From CAVQUE01 sp046290435 (GTDB taxonomy: Bacteria > Actinomycetota > Acidimicrobiia > Acidimicrobiales > UBA8592), in the NCBI GenBank assembly GCA_046290435.1, contig JBKAGO010000034.1, forward strand, positions 62,001-126,000: DNA of 64,000 nt. The letters run 5' to 3'. The notes under the pieces are model-generated. The model made no database searches. It worked only from the letters and a program-made list of their open reading frames with translations, and had not been told where the DNA came from. Made by a program: the position numbers and the translations under genes. Below, in pieces: positions 55,080 to 63,441 of the stretch; positions within the stretch are counted from its first letter, which is position 1; each line of letters starts with the position of its first letter.

Positions 55080-55104
55080 TGAGCATCCCCCTCTGGCCGG
55101 TCAC
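55080..55104. repeat. IS3 element left inverted repeat
   Basis: 25 nt, pairs with 56327-56352; identical over TGAGC, TCCCC and GGCCGGTCAC with a few differences between. Confidence 0.85.
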
Positions 55105-55122
55105 CTCGAATAGGAGGTAGGC

Positions 55123-55437
55123 ATGTCTGTGATGGGGGAAGAGTCGCGGTTTCGGTCGCGTCGTTCGTTCACGCCTGAGTTCAAGGCTGACGCGGTGGCG
55201 ATGGTGCTCGATGAGGGCCACACGATCGCTGATGTCGCTCGACGTCTCGACATAGGGGAGACGAACCTGGGGAACTGGGTTCGCCAGGCCCGGGTAGATC
55301 GCGGCGAGCGTGAGGGATTGACGACCAGCGAGCGTGAAGAGCTCGCCGAGTTGCGCCGCGAGGTCAAGCGCCTGCGGATGGAACGCGAGCTGCTCAAACG
55401 AGCGACGGCATTCTGGGTGAAGGAGTCGGGACAGTGA
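55123..55437 (+). CDS. IS3-family transposase OrfA
   Basis: A 104-aa protein with a helix-turn-helix (FTPEFKADAVAMVLDEGHTI; VARRLDIGETNLGNWVRQAR) and a C-terminal leucine-zipper-like helix (LAELRREVKRLRMERELLKR). It binds the IS ends and in the family is fused to OrfB by frameshifting. Here its TGA shares GTGA with the GTG of orfB, so reinitiation is more likely than the classical A-rich slippery site, which is not visible. GGAGG lies 5 nt before the ATG. Confidence 0.93.
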   Translation: MSVMGEESRFRSRRSFTPEFKADAVAMVLDEGHTIADVARRLDIGETNLGNWVRQARVDRGEREGLTTSEREELAELRREVKRLRMERELLKRATAFWVKESGQ

Positions 55438-56321
55438 CCCGCTATCGGTGGGTCGCTGCCCGGAAGGCCGAGGGCTTCCCGACCACAGCGGCGTGCGAGG
55501 TCGCCGGTGTCAGCCGGCAGGCGTTCTATGACTGGCGCCAACGCGAAGCCCCCGGCCAGACCGAGGCCGAGGTGGCTGATGCTGAGCTGGTCGCACAGAT
55601 GCGGCAGATCCATGGCGAGTCCGATGAGTCCTACGGGTCGCCGCGCATGACCGCCGAGCTCGCTGATCGGGGCTGGATCGTGAACCACAAGCGGGTCGAG
55701 CGGCTGATGCGGGTCCACGGGATCGTCGGGATCCACAAGCCCGCCAAGGTCCGGACCACGATCCCCGCCGAGCACGCCCCGCCGTTGCCAGATCTGGTGG
55801 GACGCAGGTTCGCTCCCGGCGAGATCGATGTCGCCTGGGTCGGCCACATCACCGACATCCCGACCGGGCGGGGCTGGCTCTACCTGGCGACGGTGATCGA
55901 TCTCGGGTCACGGCGCCTGCTGGGCTACGCGATGGCCGACCACATGCGCGCCGAGCTGGTCTGTGACGCGTTGGCGATGGCCGCCGGGGTTCGGGGAGGC
56001 CGCACCGCCGGGATCATCTTCCACAGCGACCGCGGCAGCCAATACCTCAGCGATCTGTTCCGCGAAGCCCTCGCCGAGCGGGGCATGGTCCAGTCCGTCG
56101 GCCGGACCGGGGTGTGCTGGGACAACAGCGTCGCCGAATCGTTCTTCAGCTCGCTCAAGCGCGAGCTCGTGCACCGCTACCGATTCGAAGACCGCGCCGG
56201 CGCCCGCCGAGCGATCTTCGCGTGGATCAACCGCTACAACACCCGAAGGCTCCACTCGAGCCTCGGGTACCGTTCACCCATCACCTGGGAGAACACCCAC
56301 CAGGCCGATCAGGCCGCATAA
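55434..56321 (+). CDS. IS3-family transposase OrfB, first catalytic Asp replaced by His
   Basis: A 295-aa integrase-type transposase. The DDE core is at H138 (AWVGHITDIPT, where GDIT is expected), D199 (FHSDRGSQY) and E235 (NSVAESFFSSLK), with the DD(35)E spacing kept. The Asp to His change (codon CAC for GAC) should abolish catalysis, so the element is probably immobile. The N-terminal HTH_21-like part (YGSPRMTAELADRGW) is intact. GTG start at 55434. Confidence 0.93.
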   Translation: MTRYRWVAARKAEGFPTTAACEVAGVSRQAFYDWRQREAPGQTEAEVADAELVAQMRQIHGESDESYGSPRMTAELADRGWIVNHKRVERLMRVHGIVGIHKPAKVRTTIPAEHAPPLPDLVGRRFAPGEIDVAWVGHITDIPTGRGWLYLATVIDLGSRRLLGYAMADHMRAELVCDALAMAAGVRGGRTAGIIFHSDRGSQYLSDLFREALAERGMVQSVGRTGVCWDNSVAESFFSSLKRELVHRYRFEDRAGARRAIFAWINRYNTRRLHSSLGYRSPITWENTHQADQAA

Positions 56322-56326
56322 CCCAC

Positions 56327-56352
56327 GTGACCGGCCCACGGGGGGAAGCTCA
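56327..56352. repeat. IS3 element right inverted repeat
   Basis: 26 nt, reverse complement of the left repeat with a few mismatches and one extra base; begins 6 nt after the orfB stop. Confidence 0.85.
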
Positions 56353-56698
56353 GGCAGCGTCCAGCGGGCCTGCTTCCAGGCCCGGTGTCGACGATCACTG
56401 AGCGTGAGATGCGTGTCGCGCTCGATGGTGTGGACAAAACGACCCCTCGCCTGTGAACACCGCCCAGTAGCGTCCGAATCGCAGCCCTCTGACCAGTCGA
56501 TATGGAATTCACCGATTCCGCCACATATACATACATACGACATCCATCGCATCGCACGCACGCACACCACATCGGTCCCCGCTCCGGTGCCGTTCGGCCC
56601 TGGCTGCCACTGCGCTCGCGGGTGAACGTGGGTGAACGGAGACCCTGACACCCGTTGGGGTGGTGTCGCCGAAGCGGGCTCCGGGTAGTCGCCCGCCC
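56353..56698. other. 346-nt gene-free stretch after the IS element
   Basis: No supported gene. It contains an unusually AT-rich simple-sequence patch at about 56520-56575 (repeats of ACAT, ACATAC and CGCACGCAC) and, at its right end, a GTGT-N16-GGGTAG element. Confidence 0.45.
56663..56688 (+). promoter_or_regulatory. SigB/SigF-like promoter, near-leaderless spacing
   Basis: GTGT (56663-56666), 16 nt, GGGTAG (56683-56688), 10 nt before the ATG at 56699. Confidence 0.55.
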
Positions 56699-56920
56699 AT
56701 GGAGGCCCCGATGCACACATTCCCGAGAGATCCGGATCCATTCGCCCAGGAAATCTGGCCGTTTCGCACCTGTCCCGACTGCGAACAGAGCGATTTCTTG
56801 GCCGAGTCCACCAGCGGGCGGATCGTGTTCACCTGCCTGAGCTGTGGGTCGGCGTGGCGATGGTGCCTCGGCTACCTGGTGTCGGTGACCAGCGCCCGGA
56901 CCGACGAGTTCACGGCCTGA
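56699..56920 (+). CDS. Small zinc-ribbon protein
   Basis: A 73-aa protein with two CxxC pairs, CPDC and CLSC, about 24 residues apart, forming a probable zinc ribbon, followed by SAWRWCLGYLVSV. Function unknown. A SigF-like -10 element ends 10 nt before the ATG, fitting the leaderless class. It stands just right of the accessory segment and may mark return to core DNA. Confidence 0.68.
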   Translation: MEAPMHTFPRDPDPFAQEIWPFRTCPDCEQSDFLAESTSGRIVFTCLSCGSAWRWCLGYLVSVTSARTDEFTA

Positions 56921-57012
56921 GCGCTTCGCCCCGAGCGGTGGCGCCGGGCCGATTGAACGAGCGTTGAGCACCAGGCGACGAGACGCCGAAGTGATCCGAC
57001 CAGAGTCCGGGG

Positions 57013-58227
57013 ATGGAGACGTTCCGCATGCACGAGCATCGCCGAGACAGCGGATGGGGACGGGCGCGGATGCCCGAGCTCGGTCCCGGTCCCGGCCCGC
57101 TGTATGCCCTGCCGGCTGCGACATCGGAGCCGGGGCCACCCCTGCGGATCGGCGTGATCGCGCCGCCGTGGGTGGCGGTCCCTCCACCGAGCTACGGCGG
57201 GACCGAACTGATCCTCGACGTGTTGTGCCGCGGCCTGGTCGCTCGTGGCCACGACGTGGTCCTGTTCACCACCGGCGATTCAACCTGCGAGGTGCCCCGC
57301 GCCTGGCTGTTCTCCGACGCCATGACCGACCGTATGGGTTCGGGGCTGCTCGAGCTCCGCCATGTCAGCGCCGCCTACGACACCTTCGCCGGGTTCGACA
57401 TCGTGCACGACCACACGGTGCTGGGGCTGTGCACCCATCCCCAGCGCGACCACCCTGCGGTCGTCACCACCAACCACGGACCGTTCGACGAGCACCTCGT
57501 CGACCTCTACCGGCGGGTCGCACCGAACACGCCGCTGATCGCCATTTCCCACGACCAGGCACGACGGGCCCCCACCGAGATCCCGGTCGCCACGGTGATC
57601 CACCACGGCCTCGACCTCGATCGCTACCGGTTCGATCCCAGAGGGGGCGACTACCTGCTGTTCCTCGGGCGCATGAACCCGGACAAGGGCATCGAGGCTG
57701 CGATCGATGTCGCCCGCCGCTGCGGATCCGACCTCGCGATCGCCGCGAAGATGCGCGAACCATCCGAGTACGAGTACTTCGGCGCCGTGATCGAACCGCT
57801 TCTCGGTGACGGGGTCGAATACATCGGCGAGGTCGGCCACGACGACAAGGTGGCGTTGCTCGGCCGCGCCCGTGCGCTCCTGAACCCGATCTGCTGGCCC
57901 GAGCCGTTCGGGCTGGTCATGGCCGAGGCCCTCGCTTGTGGCACGCCGGTGGTTGGCAGCCCGCAGGGAGCCGCCCCCGAGATCGTCGATCATGGCGTCA
58001 CGGGTTTCCTCGGGGACACCGTCGCCGCTCTGGTCGACGGGGTGGCGGCCGCAGGCGACCTCGATCGGCGGGCATGCAGAGCCGCCGTCGAGGAGCGGTT
58101 CTCGATGCAGCGGATGGCTCGCGACCACGAGCGCTTCTACCGGTCGGTGCTGCATCCCTCGCGCCCGCTGGTGCCGCTTTCGACGACCCGCCGGACTGGT
58201 CCGGGCCGCTCGGTCATCGCGTCCTGA
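57013..58227 (+). CDS. Family 4 glycosyltransferase (GT4)
   Basis: A 404-aa GT-B glycosyltransferase. N-domain: RIGVIAPPWVAVPPPSYGGTE and ARGHDVVLFTTGD; C-domain: YLLFLGRMNPDKGIEAAIDVA and PEPFGLVMAEALACGTPVVG with the nucleotide-sugar-binding Glu residues, and GFLGDT. It transfers a sugar from a nucleotide donor to an unknown acceptor. The first 35 residues are non-conserved, so ATG at 57040 or a later start is possible. A debranching-type glycosidase gene is convergent 6 nt beyond its stop. Confidence 0.88.
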   Translation: METFRMHEHRRDSGWGRARMPELGPGPGPLYALPAATSEPGPPLRIGVIAPPWVAVPPPSYGGTELILDVLCRGLVARGHDVVLFTTGDSTCEVPRAWLFSDAMTDRMGSGLLELRHVSAAYDTFAGFDIVHDHTVLGLCTHPQRDHPAVVTTNHGPFDEHLVDLYRRVAPNTPLIAISHDQARRAPTEIPVATVIHHGLDLDRYRFDPRGGDYLLFLGRMNPDKGIEAAIDVARRCGSDLAIAAKMREPSEYEYFGAVIEPLLGDGVEYIGEVGHDDKVALLGRARALLNPICWPEPFGLVMAEALACGTPVVGSPQGAAPEIVDHGVTGFLGDTVAALVDGVAAAGDLDRRACRAAVEERFSMQRMARDHERFYRSVLHPSRPLVPLSTTRRTGPGRSVIAS

Positions 58228-58233
58228 GCGCGG

Positions 58234-60348
58234 TCACCGACGGATCTCGACAGCGAGAGCAGGGTCGAGGCCCGACACCGTCGTGTCGAGCGCGTCCGCG
58301 GTGATGGTCACGCGGTCGCCGCCGATGGCGATGCCCTCGGCGCGCAGCCCGGCCGCGTCGTCGCCCAGGCCTGCGCGCACCGCGACGACGCCGTTGGGCA
58401 CGTCGGGCTCGAGGCCGAGCATCGAACGCACGACGAGAAGCGACGATGCCGCGGCCCAGGCCTGCGGTGAGCACGAGGCCGGGTAGGGCACCGGCGCCGG
58501 GAGATCCGACCGGGCGAAGCCCGAGAAGAGTTCGGGCAACCGTCCGCCCAGAGCCGTCGCCGTGTCGAGCAGCCCCGACCGCAGCAGCGAGGCCTCGCGG
58601 TGGTGGCCGGAGCGGTCGAGGCCTGCGACGGCAATTGCGGTGTCGTGGGGCCAAACGGACCCGCAGTGGTACGACAGTGGGTTGTACGCGGGGTTGTCGG
58701 CGCTGAGCGTGCGCACACCCCATCCGGAGAACAGCGCCGGCGAGCTCAGGTGGTCGGCCACTGCGCCCGAGCGGTGGTCGGGCACGATGCCGGTCCACAG
58801 GCAGTGGCCGATGTTGGAGGTGACCGAGTCGATCGGCGCCTTGTCGCCGTCGAGGCCCACGGCGTAGCACCCGAGTGCCTCGACCCAGAAGGCGTCGTCG
58901 AAGGCGCGCTGCAGCTCCTCCGCGTGATTGCGGTAGTTCTGTGCGGTGTCGGGATCGCCGAAGACCTCGGCGAGGTAGGCGCGGGCGCAGAGCGCCCCGT
59001 AGGCGTAGGCCTGGACCTCGCACAGCGCGATCGGGGCAGCGGCGACTCGTCCGTCGCCGTAGCGGATGCCGTCCCATGAGTCCTTCCAACCCTGGTTGGC
59101 CAGCCCGCTGTCGGTCATGCGCTGGTACTCGATGAAGCCGTCGCCGTCGGGATCGCCGTGGTCGCGCATCCATGCAAGAGCGGCGTCGACGGCCGGCATG
59201 AGTTCCTCGACGAGTGCGGTGTCGCCGCTGAAGCGCAGGTACTCGGCCACGACCATGACGAACAACGGCGTTGCGTCGGCGGTGCCGAAGTAGGCGTTGG
59301 CCCCACCGAGGAGCCCGAGGCTGCGGTGGTCGTAGCGGACCTCGTGGAGGATGCGCCCGGGTTGCTCCTCGGTGGCAGCGACGACCTGGCGGCCCTGGCC
59401 CTCGGCGAGGGACTGGAGGACGCCGGCGGCCAGGCGGTGGTTGGTGGGGAGCGCCATCCATGCGGTCAGGAGCGAGTCGCGACCGAACAGCGCCATGAAC
59501 CAGGGTGCGCCGGCGGCGACGACCACCCGGTCGGTATGGACCGGGTCGAAGACCCGCAGGATGCCGAGATCCTCGAGGGCCTGCTCGGTGACCGGTGCGA
59601 TGCGGGAATCATCGGCAGTGATCCTGGTGGCTACGGTCTTCCACCGCTGGAGGCGTCGAGCCTGTGCGCTGGTCACGATCGGCTCGTCGCAGCCCACCGA
59701 TGCCGGCGTGTGGGCGCCGTTCACCTCGACGCTCACCTCGGCACAGATCGTGGTGTGCTCGCCGGGAGAGAGCCGCAGCCCCCAGATCGCCCGATGGCCC
59801 TCGATCCCGGTCGGTCGACGACCGAACACGATGTGGGTCGACAGCGCCGTGTAGGGGAGATGAGCAGCGACGAGCTCGACCGTCTCGTCGCCGATGACGA
59901 GATCAGCCGAGACGGTCCCGATGTTCTCGGCGGCCTTGACCTCGAACAGGCTCGCGAAGTCCGCGTCGAAGACCAGCACGATCTCCACGTCGATCGCATG
60001 GGTCGAGTGGTTCCGGACCTCGATGTCTTCGCGCAGGCCATCGCCGACATGGCGGTGGCGCAGGATCGCCAGCTCGGGGTCGGGGCCGCCCCGATGGTGG
60101 GGGCGGGCGACGATCGTGGCTGCGAACGGACCGCGCTCGACGCTCGACACGGGATCGAGAGGGGCGCCGTCGACCTCGACCTGCCACACGGACAGCACCC
60201 TCGTGTCGAGGATGAACAGCCCCTCGGCCTGGTCGCCGTGGATGTCGCCGCTGGTCGAACTGATGACGAAGGTGTCGCCGTCGATGAGGGTGAGCGAACC
60301 CAGGCTGCCGATGCCCGGCCCGGTCGAGGTGTTGGTCCATGGCGTCAT
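58234..60348 (-). CDS. Glycogen debranching-type (amylo-alpha-1,6-glucosidase family) glycosidase
   Basis: A 704-aa protein with an N-terminal GDE-type beta domain (about 20-220, LTLIDGDTFVISSTSGDIHG; LFILDTRVLSVWQVEVDG) and a C-terminal (alpha/alpha)6 barrel (about 260-640). Catalytic-type regions include FMALFGRDSLLTAWM, DSGLANQGWKDSWDGI and YHCGSVWPHDTAIA. The family covers bacterial amylo-1,6-glucosidases and related mannosidases. It may complement GlgX in glycogen turnover or act on a compatible-solute glucoside with the neighbouring GT4. ATG at 60348. Confidence 0.88.
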   Translation of the reverse strand: MTPWTNTSTGPGIGSLGSLTLIDGDTFVISSTSGDIHGDQAEGLFILDTRVLSVWQVEVDGAPLDPVSSVERGPFAATIVARPHHRGGPDPELAILRHRHVGDGLREDIEVRNHSTHAIDVEIVLVFDADFASLFEVKAAENIGTVSADLVIGDETVELVAAHLPYTALSTHIVFGRRPTGIEGHRAIWGLRLSPGEHTTICAEVSVEVNGAHTPASVGCDEPIVTSAQARRLQRWKTVATRITADDSRIAPVTEQALEDLGILRVFDPVHTDRVVVAAGAPWFMALFGRDSLLTAWMALPTNHRLAAGVLQSLAEGQGRQVVAATEEQPGRILHEVRYDHRSLGLLGGANAYFGTADATPLFVMVVAEYLRFSGDTALVEELMPAVDAALAWMRDHGDPDGDGFIEYQRMTDSGLANQGWKDSWDGIRYGDGRVAAAPIALCEVQAYAYGALCARAYLAEVFGDPDTAQNYRNHAEELQRAFDDAFWVEALGCYAVGLDGDKAPIDSVTSNIGHCLWTGIVPDHRSGAVADHLSSPALFSGWGVRTLSADNPAYNPLSYHCGSVWPHDTAIAVAGLDRSGHHREASLLRSGLLDTATALGGRLPELFSGFARSDLPAPVPYPASCSPQAWAAASSLLVVRSMLGLEPDVPNGVVAVRAGLGDDAAGLRAEGIAIGGDRVTITADALDTTVSGLDPALAVEIRR

Positions 60349-60498
60349 GGTTCACCGTCTTCGTTCGGAGGAGGGGGTGTCGAAGGACCCTGGTCGTGCA
60401 GTTGTCGCAGGCCTACTTCTTGGTCCATGACCGATCGCTCGCGGACACCTCGCAGACCGGTCGGGTCCGTCGACGCAAAACAGCCGAGAGGATGACGC

Positions 60499-60837
60499 AT
60501 GGCTCGATACCTGGGACTCATCCGGGTCTCGCCCGACGAGGCGCACAAGATGGTGACCGACGGCCTGGCGTCGCGACGGCGCTTCGTCGAACACCTCGTC
60601 GAGGGCGCGGGCGGCCGCCTCGAGGGCATGTGGCTCACCAACGTCGGCGACTGGGACACCGTGCTGCTGTTGGACATGGCCGACCAGAGCTCGGCCGAGG
60701 GTGCGGCGGCGACGCTGGCCCGGCGGGCCGGGGGGTTCGCCGTTGCGGAGCGATGGATCGAGCTCATCGACGTCGACGACGTCGCCGGGGCGATCGACCG
60801 GCTCGCCGGGACCGCCGCCGATGGGGGTCGTGCATGA
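60499..60837 (+). CDS. GYD-domain protein
   Basis: A 112-aa small ferredoxin-like-fold protein. GYD-type elements: YLGLIRVSPDEAHKM, VEGAGGRLEGMWLTNVGDWD and VLLLDMADQSSAEGAA. The family's role is unknown. GAGAGGA lies 6 nt before the ATG. It is convergent with the acyl carrier protein gene, 3 nt from its end. Confidence 0.82.
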   Translation: MARYLGLIRVSPDEAHKMVTDGLASRRRFVEHLVEGAGGRLEGMWLTNVGDWDTVLLLDMADQSSAEGAAATLARRAGGFAVAERWIELIDVDDVAGAIDRLAGTAADGGRA

Positions 60838-60840
60838 CCG

Positions 60841-61092
60841 TCACCGGTCGGCCTTCGCCAGGAAGTCGGTGAAGTCGCGCAGGGTCTCGAACCTGGTGTA
60901 GGCGCGCTCGGGGATGTCGACACCGGTGCGTTCGTAGATCGCCGCGGCGATGTTCAACATGTCCATCGAGTCGAGATCGACCTCGTCGGCCAGGTGCGCG
61001 TCGAGGTCGAGATCGGCGACCTGTGCGTCTGGTGCGACCGACTCGATCGCCTCGACGACGATGTGACGCTCGTCGGGTTGTGTGCTGCTCAT
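60841..61092 (-). CDS. Acyl carrier protein
   Basis: An 83-aa carrier with the phosphopantetheine site in EVDLDSMDML; Ser42 takes the 4'-phosphopantetheine arm. The rest is the usual four-helix bundle (ERHIVVEAIESVAPDAQV; DIPERAYTRFETLRDFTDFL). I chose ATG 61092; an upstream start is possible but non-conserved. It lies 68 nt behind the E2 gene on the same strand, so an operon with a 2-oxoacid dehydrogenase is possible. A link with acyl-CoA or lipoate formation is only a guess. Confidence 0.9.
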   Translation of the reverse strand: MSSTQPDERHIVVEAIESVAPDAQVADLDLDAHLADEVDLDSMDMLNIAAAIYERTGVDIPERAYTRFETLRDFTDFLAKADR

Positions 61093-61160
61093 GGTTCGAG
61101 CCTCCGGATGGATTGATCGGCGCTGCAGACGACAGGACACGCCGGCGGCTGTGTGACGGG

Positions 61161-62465
61161 TCAGAGCTCCTCGGGCGCACGCACCAGCCCTGCGAGCGTG
61201 GTGAGGAACGCGGCGCCGGCCTGGCCGTTGTTGGCCCGATGATCGGCGGACAACGTGGCATGGACGGTGGGGCGGACCACCACCGCGTCGTCGATGACCA
61301 CCGGACGGGGGCGGACCCGCCCGAAGCCCACCAGCGCCACCTGCGGTGGTCGGATGAGCCCCGCGACCTCGTCAGCGCCCGAATCGCCGAGGTTGGTGAC
61401 GGTGATCGTCGGCTGGGCGATGTCGGACGACTTCAGCCCGCCCGAACGGGTCCGGCCGACGAGGGCCCGGAACGACGCCATCAGGTCGTCGATACCGACG
61501 TGGTCGGCCTCGGCGATGACCGGCGTCATGAGCGTGCCGTCGCGCATGTGGATGGCGACGCCGAGGGCGACCGTGTCGGCGGGGACGAACCGGCCGTCGA
61601 TCCACGATCCGTTGAAGGTGGGATGCCTCGCAACGGCCAGGGCGACGGCGCGGAGGAAGACCGCGGCGGTGAGGATCCGGTCGGGCGGGCGTCGCTCGTC
61701 GTTGGCGGCCTCGAGCCAGGCGATCGTCGGCGCGAGGTCGATTTCGGTCGTCAGGTGGAAGTGGGGGATCTCGCGGTTCGACTGCTCCATCGCGAGCGCC
61801 ACGACGTTCTGGCGGCGGGTCGGCCGCTCCCCGGCAGATGCAGTGCTATCGGTGGCGCCACGCGGGGCGGGTCGGCCGCTGCGGGGGGTCACGGGCACCG
61901 TGGTGGGCCAGTAGACGGTCCGAGGGGTCACGAGGTCGCCGATCCGTCCGCGGCCACCACCTGCCGGGGGCGCGCCCGGGGCTCGGTCGCGTGCTCCGTC
62001 CCCGGCAGCAGGCGTCGGCGCCAGGTCGGAGGCACGGTGGCGCTCGGTGGGCGCAGGCTCGGCGGTTGTGGGATCCCCGGTCCCGTCACGAGCCTCGGGC
62101 TCCTCGGCTTCCTCGGGCTGCTCGGCTTCGTTCGGCTGCTCGGCTTCCTCGGCCCCCGCACCGCCTGCTCGGCGCTGCTCGGACGCCTCGGTCCTGTTCT
62201 GTGCTTCGCCGACCGCGAGCTGCGCGATCGGGGTTCCGACGGCGACGGTCTCGCCGGCGCCCACCAGGATGCGTTCGACACGGGCGTCGTGCCAGACCTC
62301 GACCTCGATCTCGGACTTGTCGGTGTCGACGTCGAGGAGGACGTCGCCCTTGGTCACCGTGTCGCCCTCGGCCACCCGCCACCCGATCACCGTGCCGGAG
62401 TCCATGTCCGAACCGAGCGACGGCAGCCGGAAATCGACCAGGTTCGTCTCGACGGTCTCAGCCAC
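61161..62465 (-). CDS. 2-oxoacid dehydrogenase E2 (dihydrolipoyl acyltransferase)-like, atypical
   Basis: A 434-aa protein. N-terminal lipoyl domain with LLDVDTDKSEIEVEV (lipoyl-Lys50). A 110-residue Glu/Ala/Pro-rich linker follows, and I see no peripheral subunit-binding domain for E3. The C-terminal acyltransferase domain (about 205-434) has NREIPHFHLTTEIDL and VNLGDSG-like TVTNLGDSG, but its active-site motif HRxxDG is HRANNG (409-414): His is kept, Asp is Asn. Activity may be reduced or altered. GTG start at 62465 overlaps E1-beta by 8 nt. Confidence 0.85.
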   Translation of the reverse strand: MAETVETNLVDFRLPSLGSDMDSGTVIGWRVAEGDTVTKGDVLLDVDTDKSEIEVEVWHDARVERILVGAGETVAVGTPIAQLAVGEAQNRTEASEQRRAGGAGAEEAEQPNEAEQPEEAEEPEARDGTGDPTTAEPAPTERHRASDLAPTPAAGDGARDRAPGAPPAGGGRGRIGDLVTPRTVYWPTTVPVTPRSGRPAPRGATDSTASAGERPTRRQNVVALAMEQSNREIPHFHLTTEIDLAPTIAWLEAANDERRPPDRILTAAVFLRAVALAVARHPTFNGSWIDGRFVPADTVALGVAIHMRDGTLMTPVIAEADHVGIDDLMASFRALVGRTRSGGLKSSDIAQPTITVTNLGDSGADEVAGLIRPPQVALVGFGRVRPRPVVIDDAVVVRPTVHATLSADHRANNGQAGAAFLTTLAGLVRAPEEL

Positions 62466-63441
62466 GGGCCATCACCGCCTCCGCTCCGGCGACGATGTCG
62501 TCGACCTGTGGGATGGCGGCCGTCTCCAAGTGCCGGGCATAGGGGATCGGCACCTCGGCCGAACACACCCGCCCGACGGGCGCGGCGAGGGCCTCGAAGC
62601 ACGTCTCGTGGATGCGGGCGCTGATCTCCGCGCTCAGGCCGACCGAACGCCAACCCTCGTCGACGACGAGGGCGCGCCGGGTGCGCGCGACGCTCTCGAC
62701 GATCGTGTCGGTGTCGAGGGGGCGCAGCGTCCGCAGGTCGATGACCTCCGCGTCGATTCCGGCGCCGTCGAGGGCCGTCGCTGCGTCGAGGGCCTTGGGC
62801 AGACACCCGCCGTGGGTGACGATCGTGATGTCGTCGCCGCGTCGCGCCACCCGGGCGGTGTCGAGGTCCACCGGCCCGTCGTCGGCCAGCCCCGTCGTCG
62901 CGTAGAGCGTCGCGTGCTCGAACAGCAGCACCGGATCGGGATCGTCGACCGCGGCGGCGAGCATCCACCGGGCATCGGTGACCGTCGCGGGCGCCACGAC
63001 ACGCAAGCCCGGTACGTGGGCATACCAGCCCTCGAGCGAGTGCGAGTGCTGCGCTGCCAACTGGCGGCCGGCTCCGGTGGCCATGCGCACCACGAGCGGC
63101 ACGTTGCACTGCCCGCCCGTCATGTGCAGCAGCGTCGCCGCCGTGTTGACCAGCTGATCCATCGCCAGCAGGCTGAAGTTCACCGTCATGATCTCGACGA
63201 TGGGGCGCATCCCGCCGAGTGCCGCGCCGATCCCTGCCCCGACGAACCCCGACTCCGACAGCGGCGTGTTCCGCACCCGGTGGCGGCCGAACTCGACGTG
63301 CAGATCGCGCGTGACGCCGTACGTGCCGCCGTAGTCGGCGACGTCCTCGCCCATGACGAACACCCGGTCGTCGCCGGCGAGCGCATCGCGATGGGCCTCG
63401 CGCAACGCCTCTCGGTACGACATCTCGGTCCCGCTCGTCAT
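62458..63441 (-). CDS. 2-oxoacid dehydrogenase E1 beta subunit
   Basis: A 327-aa transketolase-like subunit. Motifs: VFVMGEDVADYGGTYGVTRDL, NTPLSESGFVGAGIGAALGG and the C-terminal domain with GDDITIVTHGGCLPKALDAA and VVDEGWRSVGLSAEI. With E1 alpha it decarboxylates a 2-oxoacid (pyruvate, acetoin or branched-chain type; not decidable) and acylates the E2 lipoyl arm. ATG at 63441 overlaps the E1-alpha stop (ATGA). Confidence 0.93.
   Translation of the reverse strand: MTSGTEMSYREALREAHRDALAGDDRVFVMGEDVADYGGTYGVTRDLHVEFGRHRVRNTPLSESGFVGAGIGAALGGMRPIVEIMTVNFSLLAMDQLVNTAATLLHMTGGQCNVPLVVRMATGAGRQLAAQHSHSLEGWYAHVPGLRVVAPATVTDARWMLAAAVDDPDPVLLFEHATLYATTGLADDGPVDLDTARVARRGDDITIVTHGGCLPKALDAATALDGAGIDAEVIDLRTLRPLDTDTIVESVARTRRALVVDEGWRSVGLSAEISARIHETCFEALAAPVGRVCSAEVPIPYARHLETAAIPQVDDIVAGAEAVMARG

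Larger units (their letters stand above)
55080..56352 (+). mobile_element. IS3-family insertion sequence, about 1.27 kb
   Basis: Two overlapping genes (orfA, orfB) are bounded by imperfect inverted repeats of 25 and 26 nt (55080-55104 and 56327-56352) with TG...CA ends; each reads TGAGC(A/T)TCCCC... and ends ...GGCCGGTCAC. The 3-nt flanks (CTG left, GGC right) differ, so no target duplication is seen. The element is complete in layout, but the transposase carries a substitution at its first catalytic Asp. Confidence 0.85.

Noticed and set aside
57628..57640. Match to part of the tRNA-Leu T loop (GGTTCGATCCC) inside the GT4 gene
   Set aside because: Only about 11 nt and inside conserved coding sequence; not a convincing attachment site.
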